A stretch of DNA of 64,000 nucleotides from Diphasiastrum complanatum (GCA_029204225.1 CM055102.1:39073014-39137013), one strand, 5' to 3'; counted from the first letter of the stretch, positions 20,836 to 32,300 are shown. Numbers and translations are program-made. The notes: generated from the letters alone by a model not told the origin.

Positions 20836-21837
20836 GCAAAGGTTGCATTAAATCAAAATAAGATACATCCTCGGATATTTGATGCCACTTTTAGGTTTGT
20901 GCATGCCAAGATATGTATATTTAAGAATGCATCTCGTTACATTCTTGAATCGGATAGACTCAATCACGAACCGGAAGAGAAAAGAAAAAAGAGCAGTCTG
21001 CCTAAAATCATGGAGTGTGCACGTGATGTATGGATCTCATTGAGTCGACCACGCTTTGTTAAAGGAGTGAAGCTAAATCCTGAGCAACTGAAACAGATGA
21101 GAGCATTTTATCTCGGTTTGCGCGGTGTCCTTGGCAGTAGTAATGTTGAATCTTTGTCAGGACAACACATAATTACATCTTTGTATGAGAAATTTGAGTA
21201 CACAATAATAATCTTTCGTTCAGACGAAACATTCAATAATTATATGCAAGTCATGAAATTGTATGTAAATGATCAAATTTGCTACTACGAACCTGCATTG
21301 GGATCGAGGAAGACAAAAAACAAACCGATATCTATTCGGTTGTTTAGATGTTTGAGGTATATGTCGGACGCCATGTGCGATCGTATCCTAAAGAAGCTTG
21401 TAAATGGAGAATTGTATTTTGGAAGAAAAAACAGAGAAAAACACATTGATGACGGAGTTTTTTGTATGGTTCGTGAGATGGCTGCACTAAGTGTTGTACA
21501 ATATTTGCTTACTACAAAAGAAGACTTGCCTTCAGATGTGGACTACAATAAAGAGAGCATAAAACAACTCTCAAAAATCATCGACCCGACTTTTTGTCGG
21601 AATTGGGTAAGAGCGCACTATGGAAAAGGCAAAGGTATAACTTCAAAATTGATTGGTGTTATACCTAAGCCCTTGAGAGCAGCTGCAGAAAATATTAAAC
21701 AAAAATATCTTGTCGTCCACAATACTGAGCATGAAAATGGGACCTCTACTAGCACCGAATGGAGGTTCTTCTGCAAAATAAAAACTTCAAAAAATGAGGC
21801 GGCCATCTGTTGTGGAGCTCAATATCAAGTTTCATGA
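20833..21837 (+). CDS. Unknown 334-residue open frame
   Basis: Starts within the edge of the satellite and runs open for 334 codons, with ordinary amino-acid composition and acidic and basic residues well mixed. That makes it a plausible protein and not a repeat artefact. I see no signal peptide, membrane segment, zinc finger or known catalytic motif. The sequence downstream (21788-22556) continues coding-like in other frames, so this is probably the N-terminal part of a longer, frameshifted gene. The first residues may not be the native start, because the ATG lies at the satellite junction. It could belong to a mobile element; the function is unknown. Confidence 0.5.
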   Translation: MAKVALNQNKIHPRIFDATFRFVHAKICIFKNASRYILESDRLNHEPEEKRKKSSLPKIMECARDVWISLSRPRFVKGVKLNPEQLKQMRAFYLGLRGVLGSSNVESLSGQHIITSLYEKFEYTIIIFRSDETFNNYMQVMKLYVNDQICYYEPALGSRKTKNKPISIRLFRCLRYMSDAMCDRILKKLVNGELYFGRKNREKHIDDGVFCMVREMAALSVVQYLLTTKEDLPSDVDYNKESIKQLSKIIDPTFCRNWVRAHYGKGKGITSKLIGVIPKPLRAAAENIKQKYLVVHNTEHENGTSTSTEWRFFCKIKTSKNEAAICCGAQYQVS

Positions 21838-22556
21838 CACTCCCTTCTTCATTGTGGGAGCGTCCCACATTGTATATATTTGATAACTTGGAGTTTTTAT
21901 ACTTCAATTACATTTTGTCAATGGTCCGGCATTGTTTGATAACTCTCACGCTACAACACAAAGTCTATGTGATTGTTCTCTTTTTGGATCACAATAGGAA
22001 AGAGGGTATCAAATCAAGCATCAAAGCAATGCATGATGTCCGTTGTTCTGTTTTTGAGGGTTACTACGAGCTGACAACTTCATTGAAAGAGAATAATATA
22101 ACTGTTCCGAACCTGTAGCCTATTTTATTTGTTCTTTACAATGCTGAGTCCCCGAATGATGTCAAAGAGTGTGTGGAAAGTAAATTTAAACTGTTGAGGT
22201 TGTGTTTTGGAGATAGTGGAAAATCGGCAAAACATTTTTTGTCATGTAAGCCAGATCACAAAAAGAAAGCGAAGCATTGGTGAGGTGTTAGCAGCATTAT
22301 TGAATTCTTTTCTGCTCCAAATTGGTCTGTGTGCTTATATAGAATGTCATACTGTGTGGCAGAGCTCATGAACAACATCGATCAGACTATACTGAGTATC
22401 GATACTCCAAAAAATATAGATATAACTCAGCCCTTCCTAGCGCATGAAGACCGTTTGGAATCACCTAAATCAGGTACAAATTCATCTGAAGACTCAAGTT
22501 CTGGGTCTGAGGAGTTTGATGAGAGAAAAATGGATGTAAACGTAGAAACATTATAG
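21788..22556 (+). pseudogene. Downstream part of the unknown gene, frameshifted
   Basis: Pieces with coding character follow the 334-residue frame: an alternate frame from about 21795 (VELNIKFHDTPFFIVGASH), 21900-22118 (HKVYVIVLFLDHNRKEGIK), a stop near 22117, then PILFVLYNAESPNDVKECVE. A last 75-residue frame (22329-22556) is Ser/Glu-rich at its C-terminus. Several frame changes and stops separate them. The order and spacing suggest one ancestral protein of more than 500 residues. No family recognised. Confidence 0.45.
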
Positions 22557-22850
22557 TTTCTATTGGTTGTTATGCCTAAACAGTAAAGGCAAATTAAGTG
22601 CTTCATACCTCAGGCGGTAGGGGTTGTTACCGCTAATGTTGACAATTTAACAAAGGCATACACTTTGAAAAAAGATTTACTATTAATAATGTCATTTTTT
22701 TATGAATGTTAGATACATTTTAATTGATTTGAAAAGGTTTTCTACTATGATATGTTTGCTAGAAGTTTTATAATATTTGTGTATGCATGAGTTTTATAGT
22801 ACGCAATCATGTCATATCCAATTCAATCGTGGTTCACATACTACTAAATT
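22557..22850. other. Non-coding, no feature seen
   Basis: AT-rich trailing sequence between the unknown gene and the next satellite block; it could be its 3' untranslated part. Confidence 0.4.
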
Positions 22851-23495
22851 CCGTAGAGGGACTGCACTAGGGACCGCAGAGGCCTTAGAATCTCCCGCCG
22901 AGGCGGGAGGACTGCGGATGACCACAGATGGACCGCATTAGGGACCGCAGATGACCACAGATGGACTGCACCCTAAACCGTAGAGGATCGCTTAGACCGC
23001 AGAGGTCGCAGATGGCCTCAGAACCTCCCGTCGCAGCGGGAGGACCGCAGACGACCGCAGACGACCGCATTAGGGACCCCAGAGGACCGTAGATGACCGC
23101 AGACGACCACAGACGGACCGCATTAGGGACCCCAGAGGACCGCAGAGGACCACAAATGGACTACACCCTAAACCAACCGCGGAGGTCGCAGATGACCGTA
23201 GAGACCGCAGAGGTTGCAGATAACCGTAGATTGACCACAGAGGATCGCAGATGACCTCAGAACCTCCCGTCACGACGGGAGGATAGAGGACCATAGACGG
23301 AGCGCACTAGAGACCACGGAGGTCGCAGATGACCGTAGAGACCACAGAGGTCGCAGATGACCTCAGAACCTCCCGCCGCGGCGGGAGAACCGCAGACGAC
23401 CACAGACGGAGCGCACTAGGGACCGCAAAGGTCGCAGATGACCGTAGAGACTACAGACCGTAGTTGACCGCGGAGACCATAGAGGTCGCAGATTG
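22851..23495 (+). repeat. GACCGCAGAG satellite array, second block
   Basis: Same units and orientation as 19990-20835. Palindrome copies lie at 22891-22910, 23024-23043, 23263-23282 (CCTCCCGTCACGACGGGAGG, arms still fully paired) and 23369-23388. Confidence 0.92.
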
Positions 23496-23749
23496 TTGTT
23501 TGATTTGATTGTTTGTTGTTGCTTTTGGGTGGTGATTGCCAACCTCCCATCCCAAATCAACTTCATAACATCTCATTTTTTAATATTATAAAGTTGTTCT
23601 TCATACTCCTAGGGCTCTTACAGTCTAGTTTAGTCATTCATTAGCTATTGAAACATGCATAATTTAATGCCTTAAAAAAACTACATTGATTTTGATCGTA
23701 GAACATACATCTAATATTGTAATACCACATGCACATGATGTTTGAACAG

Positions 23750-23821
23750 GTAGCATACCCACTGAATTTGGAATCGTAAAACATCTAAATTATGTCGATT
23801 TGCATGGAAATAACTTGACAG
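23750..23821 (+). pseudogene. LRR exon (one 24-residue leucine-rich repeat)
   Basis: A 72-bp segment bounded by AACAG at its left and GTAAGA at its right, i.e. consensus splice sites. It reads GSIPTEFGIVKHLNYVDLHG followed by NNLTG in phase 1, the plant-specific LRR consensus of receptor kinases and receptor-like proteins. Exons of exactly 72 bp, one repeat each, are typical of such genes. Neither a kinase domain nor further exons are seen, so this is a gene fragment. Confidence 0.75.
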
Positions 23822-24115
23822 GTAAGATCTAATCCCCTCTTCTTGAATTGTGCATCATTGTTTGAGTTTTTTACAACTAGCTTATAAGCCAACTAAATCT
23901 AATAGGATTCTTAGAAAAGCAAACTCCTTGGATCCAAGCGTCCTTGTGCTCGGTTGTTGCGCTTCCTTCTTTTTGCTATGATTCAAAGAGACAAAATAGT
24001 TACTAATTTTTATTGAAACCTAGGTTCCATGAAATTCACTTTAAGAAGGTTTGGCCTCAACCTCCATAAATTTATGTGTAACTCATAGATCTATTCAAAA
24101 TTGTTTGATGTATAG

Positions 24116-24259
24116 GTAATATACCAATCAAATTGGGAATGATGAGCCAGTTATTCTCTTTGAATATAGGCACAAACCATTTGATGGCCCAAATCCCTTC
24201 TTCTTTGGCGAATTGCACATCGGTTTGGAATTTGCAACTACACAACAACCAATTGACAG
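24116..24259 (+). pseudogene. LRR exon pair (two leucine-rich repeats in 144 bp)
   Basis: A 144-bp segment (2 x 72) following TATAG and ending before GTAGTA, in the same phase as the exon at 23750. It encodes two repeats, beginning GNIPIKLGMMSQLFSLNIG and ending WNLQLHNNQLTG. It belongs to the same gene fragment. The 294-bp gap between them would be an intron. Upstream sequence is cut by the satellite near 23495. Confidence 0.75.
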
Positions 24260-24755
24260 GTAGTAGATCAATGGAATTGTTAAACATTTGACTATATCAA
24301 TAACACAACAAAATGACTAGTTAAACTGTATTTTTAGAGAATTATGTTGTGCATTGTAGCTTTGTTGAGTTTTTTCTTTGCATACAAACTTCTATTTTGT
24401 GGCTTAAAAATATGGAACTGAAAGGTAGGTGATTGAATACCTCCAACAATGTCATTTATGCTTGGTTTTGGCTCAAGTCACTTAATCTTACGGTCCAAAT
24501 AAAATCACAGATGTTGAAAACTCTTTCATTGTCAAGCACTTACAACAATCGTGATGTTGGCTTATGAGTTTCAAAATCTAATAATATTGATCAATATGAT
24601 ATTGTATCAATGGATTATCGTGGACTAGTCTTTAAAAGCTAAATATTAATTGTCAATACAAATATATTGTTAATTATTTAAAGCACAAATTATAAAAATA
24701 TAGTTATCTATAAAAAAAAATTTAAGCTTAATTTCACTATTACATATTGACAAAT
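24260..24755. other. No feature seen
   Basis: AT-rich sequence that may be intron or flank of the LRR fragment; no further repeat exon could be read. Confidence 0.45.
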
Positions 24756-26350
24756 GTACAAAAAACCAAACAGCGGCTTCCATGGCCGGAAACTACTGTA
24801 GCTTACAAAACTGTGAGAAGCCCAAAAGGCAGGCACTCCAGCATACCACGCAGGGTAGTAGTCTGAAAAACAACTTTAAGTAGTATGTAAAAAGTACATA
24901 GCTAGCCGAATACAAGCCGTGGCAGACAAGGAGGGGGCTTCCCCCTCAAAAACCTGAAGATTCCTAGTTATCCAAATCCTCCACAAAGCTGCTAGCCTGC
25001 ACACATGCCAAAGGGTAACAGCAGAAGAATCTATCAGAACGAAATCCCCCAGCAAGATAGTAGCCGTGTCCAGAGAAAAAGTGAGGCCCCACCGCGAGAA
25101 AATCAGACTCAACTGAGCAAGGGAAGAAAGGCCTTTAGTGGCTAAAAAAAAAGGAAGATGAGGGTGAGAGCGAAAAAGGGGCTGAGCGTTTGGAGGAAAA
25201 AGAGAAGAGGTCCAGATAGATTCAAAGGAAGGGAGAGTGGAGGCGTCTCCCCAGGAGAAGAAGGATCGAAGGAGAAGCAAAAGACGGGCCAGGTTAGTCA
25301 CAGAGGGCCCCATTGTATCTCCCCAAACCCCTTAGCCCCATGCGCATAAGGGGGTTTCCCCATGAAATACGTAACCACAGTAGTATCAGCAAGCTGAGCA
25401 ATGTAGTCTTGAAAAAGAGCAGGATGAAGCTGAAAGGAACGCACCTTCAGATCAGCCGACGAAGTGGAATGGTTAGATCGGCAAGCAAATCCACTATCTG
25501 CGCCGCCATCTGTATGAGAGAGAGCAGGGCCGGTGCGGCTGGATGGTGCATCTGAGCCTGTTCCAAAGCACCCGGAAGGTGTCTTGAATGCAACATGGGT
25601 GATGAGGCTGCTGATGCCCCTGCCCGGTAGGCATGGAGGTAGGAGACTGTACTCGTTGCCTTTCGAGCTTGCGCTTGAGAGGACGAGGGCGCCTGACATG
25701 GAGAGGGACAAAAGGCACCACCTGCAACAACTTGGCAGACCTGTGGGGTTGCAGTCTGGAGACTCCCTTATACTGCTTCTTGACATATTTCCTTTTGTTG
25801 GGGCCCACCTTGTCTGTTGAAGGAGGCCGCGATTCTATTGACATAGGGTGAGGCAGGGATATCGAATCCGCCATGCTAATTGAGAATCGGGCTGCAAGAG
25901 GCAGGAGAAGGCAGACAATTGACCGAGTGCTGAGAGCAAGGACTCACCAATTCCACAGTAGCAGACGTAGGAGGGAAAGCAGGCAAAGCAGACAGAAGAG
26001 GAGAAGGGGGCTGCACCGTCAGACCAGCAGAAGGGAGGTGGCGCAGCGCAGCAGAGCTCAATGTCTCCGAGAGAGCAGGGAGGTCCAAACAAGGCACAAC
26101 AGCGTCACGATCCAAGCATAGCCCAGAAAGAGACGAAGAGGGGGCAAGAGAGGGGGGAGAGAGAAGCTCCATCGAAATCTCTGGAACATTCTACAAATTC
26201 GAAACATAGCCGCTCGTGCTGCAAATTCGAAATAGATCCTCTCCAAGCGCTCGGGTTCACCACCGCCAACCCTCCCCTACGTCCATGTCCACATCGAACG
26301 GAATCCCTTCCTTCACATCGAGCTGAATCCCTTCCTCCGCCATCTGCCAT
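24756..26350 (-). mobile_element. Internally deleted LINE-like element
   Basis: Minus-strand GC-rich sequence unlike its AT-rich surroundings. The 5' part (about 26170-25300) reads a Pro/Ser-rich leader, then a gag-like stretch (VRSFQLHPALFQDY, VVTYFMGKPPYAHGAKG) reminiscent of the ORF1 start of plant LINEs. It passes at about 25300 straight into a 3' part (25313-24876) with LWHVCRLAALWRIWITRN followed by LQVFEG, which resembles the zf-RVT tail after LINE reverse transcriptase. RT and endonuclease are missing, so this would be a deletion derivative. No poly-A tail or target duplication was seen, so the assignment is tentative. Confidence 0.45.
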
Positions 26351-26454
26351 CCTTTTCTTGCTTGTTATCTTTAATTTGAAATACTAACATGCAATGGTTG
26401 AGTTCAGGTTTAGGGTTATCAGATAGAGATATTTGGATTTAAGTAGGAATCATA

Positions 26455-27520
26455 TTGAGGATCGCAGAGGTCGCAGATGACTATAGATGACCGCAGAGGT
26501 CACAGAGGACCACACTAGGGACCGCAGAGAGTCGTAGAGGTCGCAGAGGACCGTAGAGGACCGTAGTTGACCGAAGAGGAGACGACCACATACGAACCGC
26601 ACTAGGGACCGCAGATTACCCCAGAGGTCGCAGATGACCACAGACGACCGTAGATGACCGCAGAGGACCGTAGATGATCGCAGAGGACCATAGACGACCA
26701 TAGTCGAACCGCACTAGGGACCGCAGAGGCTCGTAGAGGTCATAGATGACCGTAGAGACTCGTATATGACCGCACTAGGGACCGTTGAGGACCCTAAACT
26801 CTAAAACCGTGTGGGCAGATGACCACATAGGACCATAGAGGAACGTAGATGACCGCAGATGTCGCAGATGGGCTTAGAACCTCCCATCGCGACGGGAGGA
26901 CCGCAGACGACCACAGCCGGACCGCACTAGGGACCGCAGAGGACCGTAGAGGCTCGCAGAGGTCGTAGGTGACCGCAGAGAACTGCAGACGACCGTAGAT
27001 GACCGCAGAGGACCGTAGATGGCCGCAGATGACCGCAGACGACCACAGCCTGACCGCACTAGGGACCGCAGAGACCGCAAAGGCTCGTAGAGGGACCGCA
27101 GAGGACCGTAGATGACCGCAGAGGTCGCAGATGGGCTCAGAACCTCTCGCCGCAACGAGAGGACCGCAGATGACCACAGTCGGACCGCACTAGGGACCGC
27201 AGAGGACCGCACAGACCGTAGAGGCTCGTAGAAGTCATAGATGACCACAGAGAACCGTATATGACCGCAGAGGTCGCAGATGGCCTCAGAACCTCCTGTC
27301 GCGGCGGGAGGACCGTAGTCGACCACAGACGGACCGCACTAGGGACCGCAAATGACCGCAGGGGTTGTGTTTCGGTCGCAGAGGTCGTAGAGGACCACAG
27401 AGGGACCACATAGGGACCGCAGAGGTCGCAGAGGACCGTAAAGGACCGCAAATGACCGCAGAGGTCGCAGAGGATCACAGAGGGACCGCATTAGGAACTG
27501 CAGAGGTCGTAGATGATTAA
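26455..27520 (+). repeat. GACCGCAGAG satellite array, third block
   Basis: Same unit family, same orientation. Palindrome-derived copies at 26880-26899, 27143-27162 (CCTCTCGCCGCAACGAGAGG, arms changed but still paired) and 27292-27311. CACTAGGGACCGCAGA recurs as a longer-period word. Confidence 0.93.
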
Positions 27521-27599
27521 TTAACATCTTGAAATTCTCTTGTCCATTTTTGAAAATGGATTTTGCCAAAGTCCAAAATTAATTGATATTGTGTTTTGA

Positions 27600-28015
27600 G
27601 CAGATACTGAGCCAAAGGCCCAATTTTTTCTGATTTGGCATCGCTCTTGAAGCGTTGTGGGCAGGCTAAGGCATTGCTAGCTAGAGGCCAAGATTTTGCA
27701 TGCTCACATAAAAAAGCTCAAGTATGATCGGAATGTGTTCATAGGGAATTGGCTTGTCGGAATGTATGGGGATTGTGGGAGCATGGAAGAAGCGCGATCT
27801 GTTTTTGACTCCTTACCCAACCGGATTTTGTATTCCTGGACTTTGCTCATCAAGGCTTGTGCTATCAACAATCATGGCAGGGAGTCTCTGGATTGCTATG
27901 ATCAAATGCAGAGACATGGCAGCAAGCCAGACCATGTCACATTTGTCTGTGCCCTTGATGCGTGCACCAGTCTAGCTGCCCTAGAAAAGGGACAGAAGAT
28001 TCATGCAAGGATCGG
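27600..28015 (+). pseudogene. PPR protein fragment (PLS class)
   Basis: Reads an N-terminal lead-in (SDLASLLKRCGQAKAL), a frame change near 27680, then HAHIKKLKYDRNVFIGNWLV, MYGDCGSMEEARSVFDSLP, SWTLLIKACAINNHGRESL and CALDACTSLAALEKGQKIHA. These are consecutive P/L/S-type pentatricopeptide repeats of an organellar RNA-editing type factor. Similarity ends at about 28015, where unrelated Lys/Arg-rich sequence follows, and no E or DYW domain is present. It is a truncated copy; the open frame running to 28451 only continues through the antisense of the tubulin pseudogene. Confidence 0.88.
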
Positions 28016-28099
28016 GCCAGGCAGCAGCCAGAAGCGGTTAGCAGGCAGAAGAGGAGCGCGGCCCAAAGAGAGAAATCAGATCCAAAGAAGAAGCAGACA

Positions 28100-28920
28100 G
28101 AGATCGTTCATATTGCTCTCGGCTTCAGTAAACTCCATCTCATCCATGCCTTCGCTTGTGTACCAGTGCAAGAAGGCCTTTCTTCGGAACATAACAGTGA
28201 ATTGCTCACTAACTCTTCTGAACATCTCCTGGATGGATATGCAGATTCCTATAAACGTCGAAGACATCTTCAGTCCTATGGGAGTGATGTCATTATTAGG
28301 AATCCGCTCCACAAAATATGAAGAGTTCTTGTTCTGTATATTGATCATCTGTTCATCTACCTCTTTGGTGTTCATTTTTCCTCGGAATAAAGCCGAGGCC
28401 ATCAAAATATCTGCGATGTCTAGGATCAGCAGCACACATTTGTTGTGTTAGCTCGGGAACTGTCAATGCATGGTACTGCTGATAACCTCGTGATGTCAAG
28501 GGAGCGAATCCAACCATAAAAAAGTGCAAGCGTGGAAATGGAATTAGATTGAAAGCAATTTTTGGAGCTCTGAGTTAAGCTGTCCGGAAAATCGTAGACA
28601 ACAGGTGATTCTACTCATGGTCACAGAAATTAAATGATTCAAGTCACCGACTGCAAACACAACACAATCACGCTTAGTGAAGTGGACTTTTGAAGAGGCT
28701 GAATAGAGAATTATCCAACACCATACACTCGTCTGCATTTTCGACCAACTACTGAACCGAAAGCGTAGCATTGCACGGTTCAACGACAGACCTTAGGCAA
28801 TGGAAATTCAGAGAAAGTTAGCATCATTTTGTTTGGATATTCCTCTCTAATGTTGGAAATTAAGAGCGTTCCCATTCCAGAACCTGTGCCTCCGCCAAGC
28901 GAACGACACACTTGAATACC
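28100..28920 (-). pseudogene. Beta-tubulin pseudogene (exons 2 and 3)
   Basis: From 28920 the minus strand reads [20 protein letters not shown], with the tubulin GTP-binding signature, followed by [13 protein letters not shown], an in-frame stop, then [13 protein letters not shown]. After TTTGCAG at 28651 it continues with [66 protein letters not shown] and [20 protein letters not shown], ending ESNMNDL. The left edge of exon 2 follows GGGATTGCAG, the known plant beta-tubulin intron 1 position (Gln-Gly), so it derives from an intron-containing gene and is not a retrocopy. The first exon was not found. Several frameshifts, small deletions (WDAKNM lost; VKSSVCDIP shortened), a stop in LSVQ-LVEN, intron 2 reduced to about 20 bases and a lost C-terminal tail show it is dead. 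Confidence 0.93.
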
Positions 28921-29296
28921 TGCAATCCCAAAAACGAAATAAACACACAATTAATCCAGGTCGAGTGAATGAGAGAGAAGAAGGGGGATCTCGAGAGAGG
29001 GAGAGGGGGGAGGATCGTGAGATTATGAACTTCAAATTTGGAGAGGGTGGGTCCACACATAGCATGAAAAAGGGGCATTTAAATTGGGGAGATGGGGAGG
29101 GAAAAAATGGAGTTTTGAATGGGAGGAGGTGGGGCCACACAAAGACACAATGTGCATGCACGAGGAGGGTCATGCATCCTCCTTGCCCCAAGTTTTAGTT
29201 CAAAATAGAAAATGCATCGGTGAGGAGAGGAGGATGCATGGGTGCACCCATACACATGCGCACCACATGCGCACAAATAGTTATATATACATATAT

Positions 29297-29298
<2 letters not shown>
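28921..29298. other. Non-coding, purine-rich segment
   Basis: GA-rich on the + strand (28965-29110). It could hold the rest of tubulin intron 1, but exon 1 is not recognisable. Confidence 0.4.
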
Positions 29299-29331
<33 letters not shown>

Positions 29332-29358
29332 TGAGTGAGAGAGAGAGAGAGAGAGAGA
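29299..29358. repeat. (GT)n(GA)n compound microsatellite
   Basis: About 31 bases GT, then GTGAGTGA, then about 21 bases GA. Confidence 0.96.
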
Positions 29359-32300
29359 AATAGAGTTACACAGTTTCAAATAGTTCATTTTGACAAAGCA
29401 AGATTAAATCTTTTGAAACCTTTATGCATATTTCAACAAGGTTACATAAAGCTGAAAAGTAAAATACAGTAGTGAAAAAGCACCATAAAGCATAACCACT
29501 TTCAAGACGTCTAGCTGATACATGCCACCATCCAACAACACAAAACCGCACGAGTTAGTATAGTGGGGAAGACATGTGTCATAGCTGAACGTCAATTATT
29601 ATCCATGTCCAAAAGAAGCTATACCACTTAACAACATAATAGCATTTTTAAATCATAGTCCTGTCTTCCCAAACAGCAAAAAGTTTTTTAGCGATAGGCC
29701 AAGCCCTAATATTACCGTATCAGGGCTTGTGCCATGCTGATCAATTTATGGGCAGTTGGTCCATATCATTTCATATTATATCAAGATAAAGTATTCAGTC
29801 AACAAACAAGAATGTGAGTTAGCTATCCATCACTGGACAATGACCAGAGAGCAGTGGCATATGCACCATCACTGCCTACGTGAACACTCTTAGATGATCA
29901 TATGGTGTGGATCGATGGTTGGTAGATTATAAGCAGAACTAGCAAGGTGTCCTATCCTCCATTGCTGCCAAACGTGTATGACTACCCATTCTCAGAAATG
30001 AGTAATGAAAAAGGTCGTATCATTGCTGGCCAGCGAGCTACCTTACCAACTTCGTGTGTAGCAAAAACTAATGTATGATCCATCGCTGGTTAGCGGATCA
30101 TCACATATGCATTTGTATACTACCAATCTGGTTAACGAACCATCATTCCTACATTATCATACAATGGAGATGCTATAAACATACATTGCCAAGTGAAAAC
30201 ATCATCCTCCTACATATACATTATAACAAACCAAAACATAGTCACTAACGAGAGAGATGATAGCTCCGTTATGAGGTAGTATCAATCACTTACCATAGAG
30301 TAGAAACCAAACGAGAAGAGCTTGGTAGGGCACACTTCAATAGAGGAAACTTGATGACTTCTCTCCACAAAGTGTTGTGAGAGGAAGTTGGTCGAAACTG
30401 AATGATATATAGAAGGAATCGATGACAGTGTTCTGTGAAGTCAGCCGATCTCCACCAGCCCGATCTTGCATATGTTGTCAGCTCTTTAGGCCAATATATG
30501 ACTAACTCTGGAATAATCCACTAAAAAGCTCTACTAAGAGTCATCAAATATGTATGAGCTATTGTCGACCTCTGCACAGGATTTGTTACTTCCACATCAA
30601 GGCAAAATAGCACTTTCCATGAAGCTGCATCATAATTAAGCTAACCTTAAGACCTTTTTTAACCTTATCAACAGAAAGGTGGGGGGGGGGGGGGGGGGGG
30701 GGGGGGGGTAGGAGAGAGATTTCAAAAAATCTTATAGTGTAAGTTAGGGGTAAAAATGGTGTAGGAAAAGTGGTGCCATCTACATTTGATGAAAATCCAA
30801 GAGACCTCCCAACTTTGCTTGCTCCAAGCTCCTCCTCATTTGCACATACATGACGAAAACATCAATCGCCAACAAAAAGGAATGCAAATGACTCTGGTAA
30901 TATTATATAGGCTTCTTGGGCCCTTGCATGGATGAGAAAGGAAAGTGAGATGAAGGGCAAATAAAAAAGAGAGAAGAAAATGCGCTCTTCTCAAGCCACT
31001 CTTTCGTTTAAATGCAAGGCTAAAACTTGAATTGAACTTATTGTTGATAACATGCTCTTCTTAGTTGCATCCATCTTGTAGGTCCTCTTGCTGACGGGAC
31101 TGGCTAACTTTTATGTATAGAGGGGCACCTTCTTTCATAAGGGTCATGGGGTGATTAGTTCCATTGTTGAGGTATAGAGTTTTTTCCTTGAAACTCAAAA
31201 AAGAGGATGATCATGTCAAGTGCCCAATTGAAACAAAAATCCCAACATTGTAGAATCACAACACCTAGGTGCCAGTGAAGTGTTATCCATACAAAGTTAT
31301 TAAAAAAACATAACAATACCACAAAGAACATCCAATAAATAGAGAGAATATTGCAAATGCATAAACACAAACTAGAGAACATGGATCAGCAATGGAGAGA
31401 TGCAAATTGATAGCAATCCAATAATCATCAACTATCAATATCGAGGCCCATAGGCCTATTGATCTTGTCCAAGGCCTCTAAGTAGCGGTAGGATGTCATG
31501 TTAGTGGACAAGAGGCAATCAAAGCTTTTTGTCAATTAACTTATTGCTCAATCTGTGAGTTAGGGTTGAACCCCAACAATGACTGTATGAACCACATATC
31601 AATAAAAACGCCAAAGATAAATAGCAGAAGCAAGATGTACATGGTCCAAGGCAAACAAAACACTAGAGTGGACCCATAAGTCTCTATACATGAGAATATG
31701 TCTATAACCGATTCTCTTTGCTTGGCTGATAATGGTAGAAGCACTAGTTTTTCTATAGTGCCAAACAACTATCTAACACAACAAGGGAATATAATTCCAA
31801 GCTGCCTCATATACCCACACATAACTAAACTCTAAAAAGTGATGCCAGGGGATGAATAACAGCAATGAATAGAAGCAATAAGGATAAGCATTTCATCACT
31901 TTTTGTTTCCTTGGGATTTTGGGCAGTTAAAATTATGCAGATGATTTTCGCAAAACGTATTGCAAAAGGAACATAACTGAATAAAATTATGTCATAACTA
32001 AACACAGCCAAAGTCTTTAAAGATCTGTAAACATTTAGTGAATAGATATACAAAATAATGGAAAAGAGTTCATCTCCAATGAGCCACATAAATGAGGACA
32101 TGCAAGGGGGAAAACTTTTGCTTAGGACAAAATATTTCTAGGCAACAATATCCACAAAAATCTATTCCATTGTGGTCATGTAGGTGTGTCAGGGAAGAGA
32201 CAAACTCAAATTATACTTGGGCAGAGCATGGTTCATCTCTGATCGAGGTGGAAAAATGTACTTCTTCACCCTTTCCATTACTATGTAAGCATTACAACAA

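Noticed and set aside
20057-20848. Several minus-strand frames of 67-150 residues rich in Pro-Leu-Arg-Ser
   Set aside because: They follow the satellite periodicity and recur in all three satellite blocks; repeat translations, not genes.
22885-23566. Regularly spaced palindromic repeats resembling a CRISPR array
   Set aside because: Spacing is irregular, the spacers are satellite units and not unique sequence, and the host is a plant.
25158-26387. Plus-strand frames rich in Arg and Glu between 25158 and 26387
   Set aside because: Antisense of the GC-rich LINE-like unit; the minus strand carries the recognisable motifs.
26450-27569. Overlapping minus-strand frames up to 150 residues
   Set aside because: Satellite translations, as above.
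28076-28435. Independent 119-residue hypothetical protein on the minus strand
   Set aside because: It is the last part of the beta-tubulin pseudogene; upstream exon sequence continues in other frames.
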